Source: Planctomycetaceae bacterium
GTDB lineage: Bacteria; Planctomycetota; Planctomycetia; Pirellulales; Pirellulaceae
DNA: 9,785 nucleotides
Assembly: GCA_005773145.1 (NCBI GenBank)
Contig: SXHS01000119.1
Span: forward strand, 1 to 9,785
Reading direction: 5' to 3'
The position numbers were made by a program, and so were the translations under genes. Below, in pieces: positions 1 to 6,324 of the stretch (position 1 is the first letter of the stretch; the number at the start of each line of letters is the position of its first letter). Below the pieces are notes generated by a model. That model worked only from the letters and a program-made list of their open reading frames with translations, was not told where the DNA came from and searched no databases.

Positions 1-161
1 ACCGGGTTGGCCACTTATGCCTATGGATTCAGCATAAGTTAATTCGGGTACCCCGGGATCAACACTCGTTTGTCAGCTCCCCCAGGATTATCGCAGACTT
101 CCACGCCCTTCATCGCCTCCTGACGCCAAGACATCCCCCGTGTGCCCTTAGTAGCTTGACC
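1..161 (-). rRNA. rrl: 23S rRNA, 5' end (partial, runs off the left edge)
   Basis: The minus strand carries the start of the large-subunit rRNA. The reverse complement begins GGTCAAGC.ACTAAG and continues with the near-invariant stretches GAGGCGATGAAGG, CTGCGATAA and TGAATCCATAGG, in the order and spacing of the first ~190 nt of E. coli 23S rRNA. The mature 5' end is placed at 161 by matching E. coli G1; it could be off by one or two bases. The hairpin enclosing TGAATCCATAG closes with a perfect 8-bp stem (13-20 with 32-39) that differs in sequence from E. coli but keeps the pairing. Position 137 is G where E. coli has U25 (CACGGTGGATG). No 16S gene, tRNA or 16S 3' end (which would read AAAGGAGGTGATCC on the plus strand) occurs upstream in the window, so this copy is not part of a classical 16S-23S operon. 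Confidence 0.97.
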
Positions 162-401
162 ACAATAATTCAACTCTCTAACAGACTTGAATCGATTGCT
201 TTTTTGCTACCTCGAGCAACGTTACCCTAGTGGCCAAGCCCCTTGCGGAACTCGTACACGCGGATAACGTTCTCCTAACGTAAAGCTCGTCGCGTCTCGC
301 CAGGCTACCCAGACGACCAAACCTCCCCGATGGAGCTATTGTTCCCCTAAGCACCCAGCATTCGCTCGTATTGGAGACCGCTTCCCAGGGCAGTTCGAGG
401 C

Positions 402-429
402 TCCTGCCAGAACCGAAGTCCTGCCAGAA
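402..429 (-). repeat. 11-bp direct repeat in the 23S leader
   Basis: The minus strand reads TTCTGGCAGGA twice, at 419-429 and 402-412, with a 17-bp period. It lies between the boxA element and the 23S 5' end. No known function is recognised; two copies can arise by chance duplication. Confidence 0.6.
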
Positions 430-481
430 ACACCTTGCTGCCTTGTAGCGGTATTAAGATGCCTATTTACCACGCAACCAA

Positions 482-495
482 ATTGTCAAAGATCT
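482..495 (-). promoter_or_regulatory. rRNA antitermination boxA element
   Basis: The minus strand reads AGATCTTTGACAAT, which matches 11 of 14 positions of the E. coli rrn boxA (TGCTCTTTAACAAT). In the rRNA antitermination pathway boxA RNA is bound by NusB-S10 (NusE) and protects untranslated rRNA transcripts from Rho. The element lies 321 nt before the 23S start, directly after a hairpin in the boxB position, and is followed by a GT-rich stretch (GGTTGCGTGG) that could correspond to boxC. The TTGACA within it could also be read as a -35 box, but no good -10 follows at 16 to 18 nt, so boxA is preferred. Confidence 0.72.
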
Positions 496-496
496 G

Positions 497-516
497 CCAG
501 CCGTGATCTGGGCTGG
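497..516 (-). other. Hairpin just upstream of boxA (boxB-like position)
   Basis: CCAGCC at 497-502 pairs with GGCTGG at 511-516 around an 8-nt loop, and GAT/ATC can extend the stem past a 3-nt bulge. In the minus-strand RNA it ends one nucleotide before boxA, the place of the boxB hairpin in rrn leaders. There is no T-run after it, so it is not an intrinsic terminator. Confidence 0.55.
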
Positions 517-520
517 ATCA

Positions 521-534
521 GCGGGCAAGCCCGC
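521..534 (-). other. Short GC-rich inverted repeat in the leader
   Basis: GCGGGC (521-526) and GCCCGC (529-534) are exact inverted repeats separated by AA, giving a 5-bp stem with a 4-nt loop in RNA. It adjoins the boxB-like hairpin and is likely part of the same folded leader. Confidence 0.45.
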
Positions 535-562
535 CATCACCAACCCCTACCGACTACGGCCA

Positions 563-580
563 CCGTCCACGGATGGACGG
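563..580 (-). other. Leader hairpin, perfect 7-bp stem with a 4-nt loop
   Basis: CCGTCCA (563-569) pairs perfectly with TGGACGG (574-580) around a 4-nt loop. It shares bases 579-580 with the larger hairpin on its right, so the two must either trade a base pair at the junction or stack coaxially after losing two pairs. Confidence 0.55.
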
Positions 581-617
581 AAACACGCGGCGTTTTTGCT
601 TGACGCCGCACGTTTCC
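579..617 (-). other. 14-bp leader hairpin specific to minus-strand RNA
   Basis: Two 14-nt arms (579-592 and 604-617) enclose an 11-nt loop. In minus-strand RNA every position pairs: twelve Watson-Crick pairs and a tandem G-U/U-G in the middle. In plus-strand RNA the same two positions would be A-C mismatches. This asymmetry argues that the region is transcribed leftwards, towards the 23S gene, and that the fold matters. It lies about 40 nt after the predicted transcription start. The loop is A-rich in RNA and no T-run follows, so it is not a typical terminator. Confidence 0.65.
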
Positions 618-660
618 AGCCACCTAACTGAACCACATCTCCCGCGATGGGGAACTCACA

Positions 661-689
661 ATGTTAGCCAGTGAGGATCGACCCGTCAA
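661..689 (-). promoter_or_regulatory. Predicted sigma-70-type promoter for the 23S gene
   Basis: The minus strand has TTGACG (684-689) and TAACAT (661-666) separated by exactly 17 nt, matching the -35 and -10 consensus at 5 of 6 and 4 of 6 positions. A run of seven A residues lies upstream of the -35 box, in the region where an UP element would sit. Transcription would start near 654-656 and give a ~490-nt leader. The call rests on motif match, spacing and position ahead of an rRNA gene; no experimental evidence exists here. Confidence 0.58.
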
Positions 690-717
690 TGGGCCCTTGG
701 CCACTTTTTTTGACGGG
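682..717. repeat. 8-bp inverted repeat spanning the -35 box
   Basis: CCCGTCAA (682-689) and TTGACGGG (710-717) are perfect inverted repeats with a 20-bp spacer holding GGGCCC and an A/T-tract. One arm contains the predicted -35 hexamer of the 23S promoter and the other presents TTGACG on the plus strand. It could be a protein-binding site, part of a dispersed repeat, or chance. Confidence 0.5.
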
Positions 718-951
718 ATTTTGCACCGATTTACTTGTGCGGTCCTGTCCTGAGTCGCCCTGCCCTGTTCCGCGTTCGGGGGAGGTCATCAGCATCCCTC
801 CCCAACGCGAATTCACGATTCTAGGAATCGATGGCCGCTTGGGCAAGGGGGCGTGGAAAGTTTTTTTTCAGACGCCCGGCCGGTTGAGAATGGGACGCCG
901 TCGGCGACGAGCGCCGCGCCGAGAATGTCAGTCCGGACTGCGCGTGCATGG
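718..951. other. Non-coding spacer between the last glycosyltransferase and the 23S promoter
   Basis: No supported gene is seen. Short frames on both strands lack ribosome-binding sites and family motifs. A perfect 12-bp palindrome (CAGTCCGGACTG, 929-940) lies just beyond the stop codon of the glycosyltransferase, but no A-run on the plus strand follows a stem, so there is no intrinsic terminator for leftward transcription. A T8 tract at 861-868 is the other conspicuous element. Confidence 0.6.
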
Positions 952-2226
952 CTAGGCGGCGCGGCGATTCGCGGCCCAACGGGACGGGGATCGCGTGGCG
1001 GCGCGGGCCACATGACGTTGATACACGGCCAGTGTGCGATTCACCATCTGGTCATGTGTGAAATGTCTCAAAGCATGCTGCTGCGAACGCGCGGCGCGGG
1101 CCGCGCGTTCTTCGTGCGACTGTAGGGCGTCCAGTACCGCCGTTGCGATGGCGGCCGCGTCGTGGCTGGGGACCGGCCAGACTCGTGTGGCTGCGATCTC
1201 CGGGGGTCCCACGACGTCTGGGATGCCCCCCACGGTTGTGGTCACGATTGGCCGGTTGGCCAGCATGGCTTCGATCAAGGCGCCGCAGATCCCCTCTTGA
1301 ACCGTGGGCATCACAAACAGATCGCACGCCTGCAGTAGATCCGGCACATTGGGACAGTGTCCGAGGAATTTGACGTGTTGGGACACGCCCAGCTCGTCGG
1401 CTTGAGTCTGCAGCGCGACACGCAAAGGCCCCTCCCCTGCCAACGCCAAATGAATGCGTGGATTTATTTTCACGAGAGTTGCCAGTGCTTCCAAAAGGTA
1501 ACGATGGCCTTTGCAATCGTGGAGCATGGCGACAGTCAACAAGAGGATATCCTGCTCATGCAATTGCAAGTGTTGGCGACCTCGCGTCCGGTCCCCCTGT
1601 TGGATGCGTTCCGTTACCGAACCCGAGTGGACCACGTCGATTTCGGGGCCATCCACACCACTTTCGCGGCAAACGCGCGCCACTTCGGTGGCGACGCACA
1701 AGACGCCGTCACACAGACGTCGATAACGGCCCGGATTACGAATGGGAAATGAGCTGCGCCGGGACGCCAAACGGACCGGGACGGGGAGGCCCACAGCCGC
1801 CACACCGCCGGTTGTGAGGCCGTGAGGGTCGTTGAAATGGAGCACATCGGGGCGTAATTTCCAAAGATGACGGCGAATTCTCCAGAGTGTGAACGGATCG
1901 CGGCCCGTTCCCGCAAATTCTAATACCGACATGCCGTCTGCGATGACTCGGCGCGCGAAGGGACTATTGCTGCGGCAGAAGATTTCGACGTCGTGCCCTC
2001 GCTCGCGAAGGCCGCAGGCCAGCAGCCAGGCTTGTTGTTCGGCTCCGCCCCAAATCTTCGCCGTCACAAACAGGCCGACGCGCAGTGCGGTCGACGACGT
2101 CAGGACACGGGTGGGTTGCGCAACGGGCTCACCGTCGTTTACACGTTCCTCCGTGGGGGCGAAGATGCGCGGGAATTCGGGGCCGAGGTCAGCAAACTCA
2201 GCGGACGATCGAGCGGCTTGATCCAT
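952..2226 (-). CDS. GT4-family glycosyltransferase (last gene of the glycan cluster)
   Basis: This 424-residue protein is a cytoplasmic GT-B fold, retaining glycosyltransferase that would move a sugar from a nucleotide donor to a lipid-linked or soluble acceptor. Visible motifs are GGAE at 60-63 in the N-terminal domain, a phosphate-contacting region around K239-G240, AGEGP at 263-267, the family E-x7-E signature (E311 to E319) and GGIPDVV at 333-339. The ATG at 2226 has an AAAGGGG ribosome-binding site at 2235-2241 with 8 nt spacing. The first ~45 residues precede the fold and look disordered. It follows the flippase gene after 95 nt, the largest gap in the cluster, and ends in an Arg/Ala-rich tail finishing Arg-Arg-Ala-Ala. 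The donor and acceptor sugars cannot be told from the sequence. Confidence 0.93.
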   Translation of the reverse strand: MDQAARSSAEFADLGPEFPRIFAPTEERVNDGEPVAQPTRVLTSSTALRVGLFVTAKIWGGAEQQAWLLACGLRERGHDVEIFCRSNSPFARRVIADGMSVLEFAGTGRDPFTLWRIRRHLWKLRPDVLHFNDPHGLTTGGVAAVGLPVPVRLASRRSSFPIRNPGRYRRLCDGVLCVATEVARVCRESGVDGPEIDVVHSGSVTERIQQGDRTRGRQHLQLHEQDILLLTVAMLHDCKGHRYLLEALATLVKINPRIHLALAGEGPLRVALQTQADELGVSQHVKFLGHCPNVPDLLQACDLFVMPTVQEGICGALIEAMLANRPIVTTTVGGIPDVVGPPEIAATRVWPVPSHDAAAIATAVLDALQSHEERAARAARSQQHALRHFTHDQMVNRTLAVYQRHVARAATRSPSRWAANRRAA

Positions 2227-2281
2227 GGATGATGCCCCTTTCCGCTACACGTTAGGAACGTTGGTTGGCTTGGATATCGGA

Positions 2282-2296
2282 AGGGGCTCCGCCCCT
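2282..2296 (-). other. Intergenic GC-rich hairpin
   Basis: AGGGGC (2282-2287) and GCCCCT (2291-2296) form a 6-bp stem with a 3-nt loop in the gap between the flippase and the last glycosyltransferase. No T-run follows on the minus strand, so complete termination is unlikely. It could attenuate transcription or stabilise the mRNA end. Hairpins of the GGGGCGGAGCCCC type are common dispersed elements in bacteria. Confidence 0.5.
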
Positions 2297-2321
2297 CCAC
2301 GGAATTGCTAAACTGGAATCG

Positions 2322-3710
2322 CTAAACATGGACGCACAGCGTCCGTCGAATGATTTGTCTCATGACTAAGACGGATGCCAGCATGGCCAACGTCGTCGCG
2401 ACGGCCGCGCCGCAACCACCCCACAGCGGAATCAGTAACACGTTGATCGCGGCATTGACGGCACAACAGGCAACCAGCACGCCGGTATACGTTCCCGGGT
2501 AACCGGCTTGCAGCAAGAGCTGTCGAAACGCAACCGAACCCGCTGATCCCGCCACGCCCACGGCCAAGATGGCCAACATCGGCCAGCTGGACCAATATTC
2601 GTTCAGTCGGCCGGTGGCCAGCGATATCCAGGCAGGGAACAAGGCCACGCAGAGAATGGTGATCGCACCCACGATCAGCATGACGTAACGTTTGCCGTCG
2701 TGGATCAGGCGTTGCAATTCGGCCGTTTTGTTCCCCGCTGATAACTGCGCGAGCAACGGATTGAAGTTGCGCCGAAACAACAGAGGCAACTGCGAAAGTC
2801 CCTCGCTGAAGGTAGCCGCTAGTGCATAGAGGCCCACGACATGGTCGGTGGTCCATAGTCCTAGCATCAAAACATCGATGCGAGTATTGAGTTGCAAGAG
2901 GACGCCGCTTAGCACACTTCGTAAACCAAACGACAGATGCGAACGAGCGTGGCTCCAAAGTTCGCGTGTCTCGTTCCCCATCCGGTAGACGGTGCGCAAA
3001 GGGCCCAGCAGGGGAATCGCACAGGCCATCAGCAGCAGACCTTCCGCCACGATGAAAATCACCGGTAGTTGCGAGCCGGGGACGCGAGCCGTCACGGCAA
3101 CTCCGAGTGCGATCATCAGAAGGACCGGACGTGCTGCTTGCAAACCAGCGTAGAGCCGCATGCGTCGTTGGCCATTGAATACGGCCATGGCCACCTTGTT
3201 GATCGTGAACATGAACAATGCGGGGGTGATCCAGGCCAAGCCGACTGCAAGTGGTTCACTTCGCATGAGGTCTGCCAGTGGCTGGCGTATTCCCCAAAAT
3301 GCCATGCTGGCGACGGTGCTCGTGACGAGTGTGACCGCGAGGCCCGACACGACGACCAACGCCTCGCGCCTCACGTCCCCATGGGCTTCGGCGACGAACT
3401 TCACCGCTGAGTATTGACAGCCTGCCGCTGCCAATTGGGCCACTAACGCGTACAGCGCGAAAATCTGGCTGAATTGGCCCAGCACCTCCGGCGGATAGTA
3501 ACGACCCACCAGGGTGTTCACGGCCAAGCCGGCGATCGCTACCAGCACCAGGCTGATCAAGCCGACAGTCACGTCGCCACGCAGTCTTTGATCGAGCCCA
3601 TGGCGGGCCTGCATGACGCGTTGCCACCAAGTTTTGGCGGCGCGGTCCAGCCCGGACAGGCCGGCCGCGCAGGTGGAGGGAACGCCGAGTAGTGGTTCAG
3701 TGGTTGACAT
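2322..3710 (-). CDS. Polysaccharide flippase, Wzx/PST type (MOP superfamily)
   Basis: This 462-residue integral membrane protein is predicted to flip an undecaprenyl-linked oligosaccharide from the cytoplasmic to the outer face of the inner membrane. After a ~45-residue soluble N-terminus come roughly a dozen hydrophobic segments with few charges. The start of the first membrane region (GLISLVLVAIAGLAVNTLVG), the GRYYPPEVLGQF motif after it, NTRIDVLMLG near the middle and NVLLIPLWGGCGAAVAT near the end are typical of the family. The length is normal. The gene begins 12 nt after the stop of the GT39-like gene with no clear Shine-Dalgarno, so translation is probably coupled. Which glycan it carries is not known; a MATE drug exporter is unlikely given the neighbours. 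Confidence 0.9.
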   Translation of the reverse strand: MSTTEPLLGVPSTCAAGLSGLDRAAKTWWQRVMQARHGLDQRLRGDVTVGLISLVLVAIAGLAVNTLVGRYYPPEVLGQFSQIFALYALVAQLAAAGCQYSAVKFVAEAHGDVRREALVVVSGLAVTLVTSTVASMAFWGIRQPLADLMRSEPLAVGLAWITPALFMFTINKVAMAVFNGQRRMRLYAGLQAARPVLLMIALGVAVTARVPGSQLPVIFIVAEGLLLMACAIPLLGPLRTVYRMGNETRELWSHARSHLSFGLRSVLSGVLLQLNTRIDVLMLGLWTTDHVVGLYALAATFSEGLSQLPLLFRRNFNPLLAQLSAGNKTAELQRLIHDGKRYVMLIVGAITILCVALFPAWISLATGRLNEYWSSWPMLAILAVGVAGSAGSVAFRQLLLQAGYPGTYTGVLVACCAVNAAINVLLIPLWGGCGAAVATTLAMLASVLVMRQIIRRTLCVHV

Positions 3711-3722
3711 TATCGAGCTGAT

Positions 3723-5246
3723 CTAATGCCGCGGGAGTCGATATACGCGAAACTTGGAGTGATCGGCCAGCAGTTGGCACTCCGGCGACTGGGCGACCAA
3801 TTCCGGCAACCGTTGGTAAATCGCATGCTCGGTTTCGGGGGCCACCACCAGCCAACACACGCCTTTTTTTCGGAGGCGGTCCAAGTCGGCCGGTGTTGCC
3901 ACGACCGCATTCGGCGCGTGCCCCGACAATGGCGTGGATGCCATGCCGCTGAGCCACGACAACTGACGTTGGGCTCGCGAACTAATGAATCGGTCCCCCG
4001 GTTGCGCATGACGACGCAGATCGGCGGCCGTCTGTCGCAGCAGTTCCCAATCGGCTCGATAGTTGGCAAACGGCTCTTGATGAACGGCAATCGCCAGTCG
4101 AACGACCTTCGGAAGGCTAATGGCCATTAAGAGAATTGCTGCTCCGATGGCGATGCGTGGCGCCCAATGACGATACGGGCTGCGCATCGCGACCATCGCG
4201 GCGATGCCGTCCAGCCAATTCATGGCCAAGAGTGGGGCTACGGGGAGCAGATACCGAGAAAACATCGTGCGCAGCACAAGAACCGACGCCAGGTATCCGA
4301 TCAGCGCGCAGGCCACAACCATTTCGCGCCGTTGCACGCTGCGAACCGTTCCGATGGCAATCGGCAGCCAAAACACGAGCAAGGCCAATAACTCAGGGGC
4401 CGATTGCCCGGTAAACAACCGCATGATATGTGGTCCGGTTTCATAGAAATGGCGCACGGGACCCGCCAGCCACGCGCCGATATCGCGATTGGCCAGTGAT
4501 GAGAAATGATGGCCGTACGTGGGGACCGGCGTCTGCGTCGTGGCCCAGGCCGCCCATTGATAGAAGAGGGCCACGCTGGCCGTGAGCCCAACCGCCAAGC
4601 CGACCGCATTGCCGAAAATTCTCCGCCGATGGCGCTGGTTCGTTGACAAGAGCAGGCCGAGGCCGGCTGCTGCGGCCAGGGGAAACACGATCACCCGCGT
4701 CCAGCAACTGGCCAGCAGTGCTAACGTACCCAATTCCAAACACGCGGGTTTGTCCCCCGCCGTTCCACGCAGGTAGGCCCACAATCCCAGCCACACCAAC
4801 AGCATGCAGGGCAGGTCACTGAGCTGCATGCCGGCTGCCAGGTGCATTTCCTGACCCAACGCCACCACGGCCGTGATGAGCAGGGCACGGTTGGGCGCGA
4901 CCAAGGTTTGCATCGCCCAATAGACAAGCGTGAGGGTGGCCAACGCGGTCAGGGACATGGCGAGATTCAGCCAGCGCATCTCGTCTAAGCCAAGCCAGCG
5001 ATATATGGCTAGAATCGCGGGAAATCCCGGCGGTACATGCGCGTGGGGTGTGTCCCAGAGGGTATAGCCATCCCCAGCCGCCAGATTCTTGCCGAGCAAC
5101 AAATACAACGCGCTGTCGCTGCTCACGTACCACTGTGGTCCAACCGATCCCAGATACAGGACCAGCACAGCGATTGCCAGGCAGCGCGCGGGCCAACGAC
5201 GCTGGTGGGTCTCCGTGTCGCAGTTGAGTTGCGAGTGTTCGAGCAT
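3723..5246 (-). CDS. GT39/ArnT-like polytopic membrane glycosyltransferase
   Basis: This 507-residue protein belongs to the GT-C group, which uses polyprenyl-phosphate sugars on the outer side of the inner membrane. A short cytoplasmic N-terminus leads to a first membrane helix at about 20-37, then a periplasmic loop with the likely catalytic acidic residue in DSALY (D44) and PPGFP at 72-76, both typical of the family. Further helices fill residues ~95-385, including FSRYLLPVAP around 329-338. A soluble C-terminal domain starts near 390 (ANYRADWELLR). The start at 5246 is chosen over one at 5396 because it has GAAGG at 5254-5258 with 7 nt spacing and clears the upstream gene by 29 nt; the longer form would add 50 residues without family features. 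The GT2 enzyme of this cluster could supply its donor. Confidence 0.85.
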   Translation of the reverse strand: MLEHSQLNCDTETHQRRWPARCLAIAVLVLYLGSVGPQWYVSSDSALYLLLGKNLAAGDGYTLWDTPHAHVPPGFPAILAIYRWLGLDEMRWLNLAMSLTALATLTLVYWAMQTLVAPNRALLITAVVALGQEMHLAAGMQLSDLPCMLLVWLGLWAYLRGTAGDKPACLELGTLALLASCWTRVIVFPLAAAAGLGLLLSTNQRHRRRIFGNAVGLAVGLTASVALFYQWAAWATTQTPVPTYGHHFSSLANRDIGAWLAGPVRHFYETGPHIMRLFTGQSAPELLALLVFWLPIAIGTVRSVQRREMVVACALIGYLASVLVLRTMFSRYLLPVAPLLAMNWLDGIAAMVAMRSPYRHWAPRIAIGAAILLMAISLPKVVRLAIAVHQEPFANYRADWELLRQTAADLRRHAQPGDRFISSRAQRQLSWLSGMASTPLSGHAPNAVVATPADLDRLRKKGVCWLVVAPETEHAIYQRLPELVAQSPECQLLADHSKFRVYRLPRH

Positions 5247-5253
5247 GGCATCG

Positions 5254-5258
5254 CCTTC
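5254..5258 (-). promoter_or_regulatory. Ribosome-binding site deciding the GT39-like start
   Basis: GAAGG on the minus strand lies 7 nt before the ATG at 5246, in the 29-nt gap behind the upstream stop codon. Confidence 0.65.
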
Positions 5259-5275
5259 GTATGCGGATTCAGGGA

Positions 5276-6316
5276 CTAGGCAGCAGCCCTGAGTCGACCT
5301 CGTGACGCTTGTTGAACCGCTTGTGCGACAAGGTCCGCTGTTTCCGGCTGATAGGTGGAGCTCTGTATCGACTGGAAGCAAGGGACTTGCAGCCAATCGG
5401 GAAGTGTTGGCCGACGGCCCAATGTCATCTGAAATAGTGAACTACCGGGAAGTGCGTATTCATAGGCCATCGCCAAGCGTGCGAAGTGGACCACGGTGCG
5501 AAATCGGTTCTGGTGTTTGATCAACTCCAGTCGCTCCAGCGCCTGCGCGTGCTGCCAGACAAGATTGGCTTGAATGGGTCCCCAAGTTGTCGATTGTGCC
5601 TGATTCGATCGCTGCAAATGAACCATCATCGTAATGGGGCAACCGCTGCCGATGGCCGGCAGATCCCGCCACATCTGCCCCTCGTGCCGCAAGTACGACG
5701 TGAGTGCCCAGGGCGAAATATGGCTCGGTCCACCGCGCACAACCGACTGATAGCGCCCCGCGAGCACCGACGGATGTTCCACCGTCGGCCACGCGCACCC
5801 GTCAGCCAGAATCAGCCAGTCGTCCGCCAGAAATTGAAAGCCATGCCGATGGCATAGATCCAGAGCCAACGGCGTCTTGTGGGTCCCATTCCCGCCGACG
5901 AGGACGATCGCCATGCCGTGTTTGGTCACGGCGGCGCCGTGGACGACGTGCGCGCCGTGATCTCGCTGCAGGCGATAGGCGATTGTGGGGGCCCATACAT
6001 GCTGAATCGCTTCGAGCATGCCAGCAACGCGACTCCCCCAACGGCCGCGCGGGGCGTGGCAACGAAGGGTCCATTGATCATCATCAAATCCCTGCAATTC
6101 CACGGCTCCGCGATGGCCAGAGCCCCCCATGTAGCACAGGTAATTGGGCGCACAGCGGAATTTCTTGTCGACCGTTACGGCATCGCGAGGTGGCGCCGGA
6201 CGAAAGGGGCCCAAGTGAAAATCGATCGCTGCCGGCCAAGAGTCCGGGCAGCGAAAGTAACGGAACTTGCTGGTCAGCAAGGGCCAAGTCAATGCGGATG
6301 CACGACGTGCGGTCAT
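5276..6316 (-). CDS. HPr-kinase-like P-loop protein with altered Walker A (second of a pair)
   Basis: The 346-residue product resembles the HPr kinase/phosphorylase-related group. Residues ~1-115 form a domain shared with the next gene upstream (GPF at 36-38, VD at 49-50, F53, NY at 58-59). HVVHGAAV at ~123-130 precedes the P-loop GGNGTHKT at 141-148, where the last Gly before Lys is His (consensus GxxxxGK[ST]). The acidic pair D165-D166 in FLADDW fits the second HprK motif. The substrate is unknown; sugar or protein phosphorylation, or a regulatory role, are all possible. The start at 6316 lies 8 nt after the upstream stop but lacks a clear Shine-Dalgarno; an ATG at 6370, overlapping the upstream gene by 46 nt and 14 nt from GAGGAG, is the alternative. 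A start at 6541 would overlap by 217 nt and is unlikely. It ends Arg-Ala-Ala-Ala. Confidence 0.8.
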   Translation of the reverse strand: MTARRASALTWPLLTSKFRYFRCPDSWPAAIDFHLGPFRPAPPRDAVTVDKKFRCAPNYLCYMGGSGHRGAVELQGFDDDQWTLRCHAPRGRWGSRVAGMLEAIQHVWAPTIAYRLQRDHGAHVVHGAAVTKHGMAIVLVGGNGTHKTPLALDLCHRHGFQFLADDWLILADGCAWPTVEHPSVLAGRYQSVVRGGPSHISPWALTSYLRHEGQMWRDLPAIGSGCPITMMVHLQRSNQAQSTTWGPIQANLVWQHAQALERLELIKHQNRFRTVVHFARLAMAYEYALPGSSLFQMTLGRRPTLPDWLQVPCFQSIQSSTYQPETADLVAQAVQQASRGRLRAAA

Positions 6317-6324
6317 GCGCGTTG

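Larger units (their letters stand above)
162..655 (-). other. 23S rRNA transcribed leader (predicted)
   Basis: This stretch of about 490 nt lies between a predicted promoter and the mature 23S 5' end and holds no convincing reading frame or tRNA. It contains a series of hairpins, a boxA-like element and, next to the gene, an AT-rich flank with a small hairpin (168-173 with 187-192). In well-studied bacteria the sequence just before 23S forms one half of the long RNase III processing stem. The partner half would lie beyond the 23S 3' end, outside the window, so this cannot be tested here. The transcription start near 655 is inferred from the promoter position only. Confidence 0.6.

Noticed and set aside
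162..480. A tRNA gene in the 23S leader, as in classical 16S-23S spacers
   Set aside because: No GGTTCRANNCC T-arm with a matching acceptor stem was found on either strand.
461..490. TTGACA within the boxA region as a second -35 box
   Set aside because: At 16 to 18 nt downstream the candidate -10 sequences (AATAGG, ATAGGC, TAGGCA) are poor, and the whole motif fits boxA at 11 of 14 positions.
600..670. An integron attC-like site around CACCTAAC and GTTAGCC
   Set aside because: Only one half of the core matches the consensus and there is no integrase or cassette; the hairpin is explained better as rRNA leader structure.
664..846. A 60-codon minus-strand frame overlapping the predicted 23S promoter
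   Set aside because: It lacks a ribosome-binding site and any recognisable family, has repetitive Gly/Gln/Asp/Arg composition, and its stop codon lies in the -10 box. A repeat or chance frame is more likely.
861..868. T8 tract as a plus-strand intrinsic terminator
   Set aside because: No stable GC-rich stem ends directly before it and no plus-strand gene leads into it.
671..955. A 94-codon plus-strand frame in the spacer
   Set aside because: It opposes all neighbours, has no Shine-Dalgarno or domain, and covers the promoter region.
1889..2232. Plus-strand frames of about 80 to 110 codons opposite the last GT4 gene
   Set aside because: They mirror the codon structure of a well-supported gene and lack domains or ribosome-binding sites.
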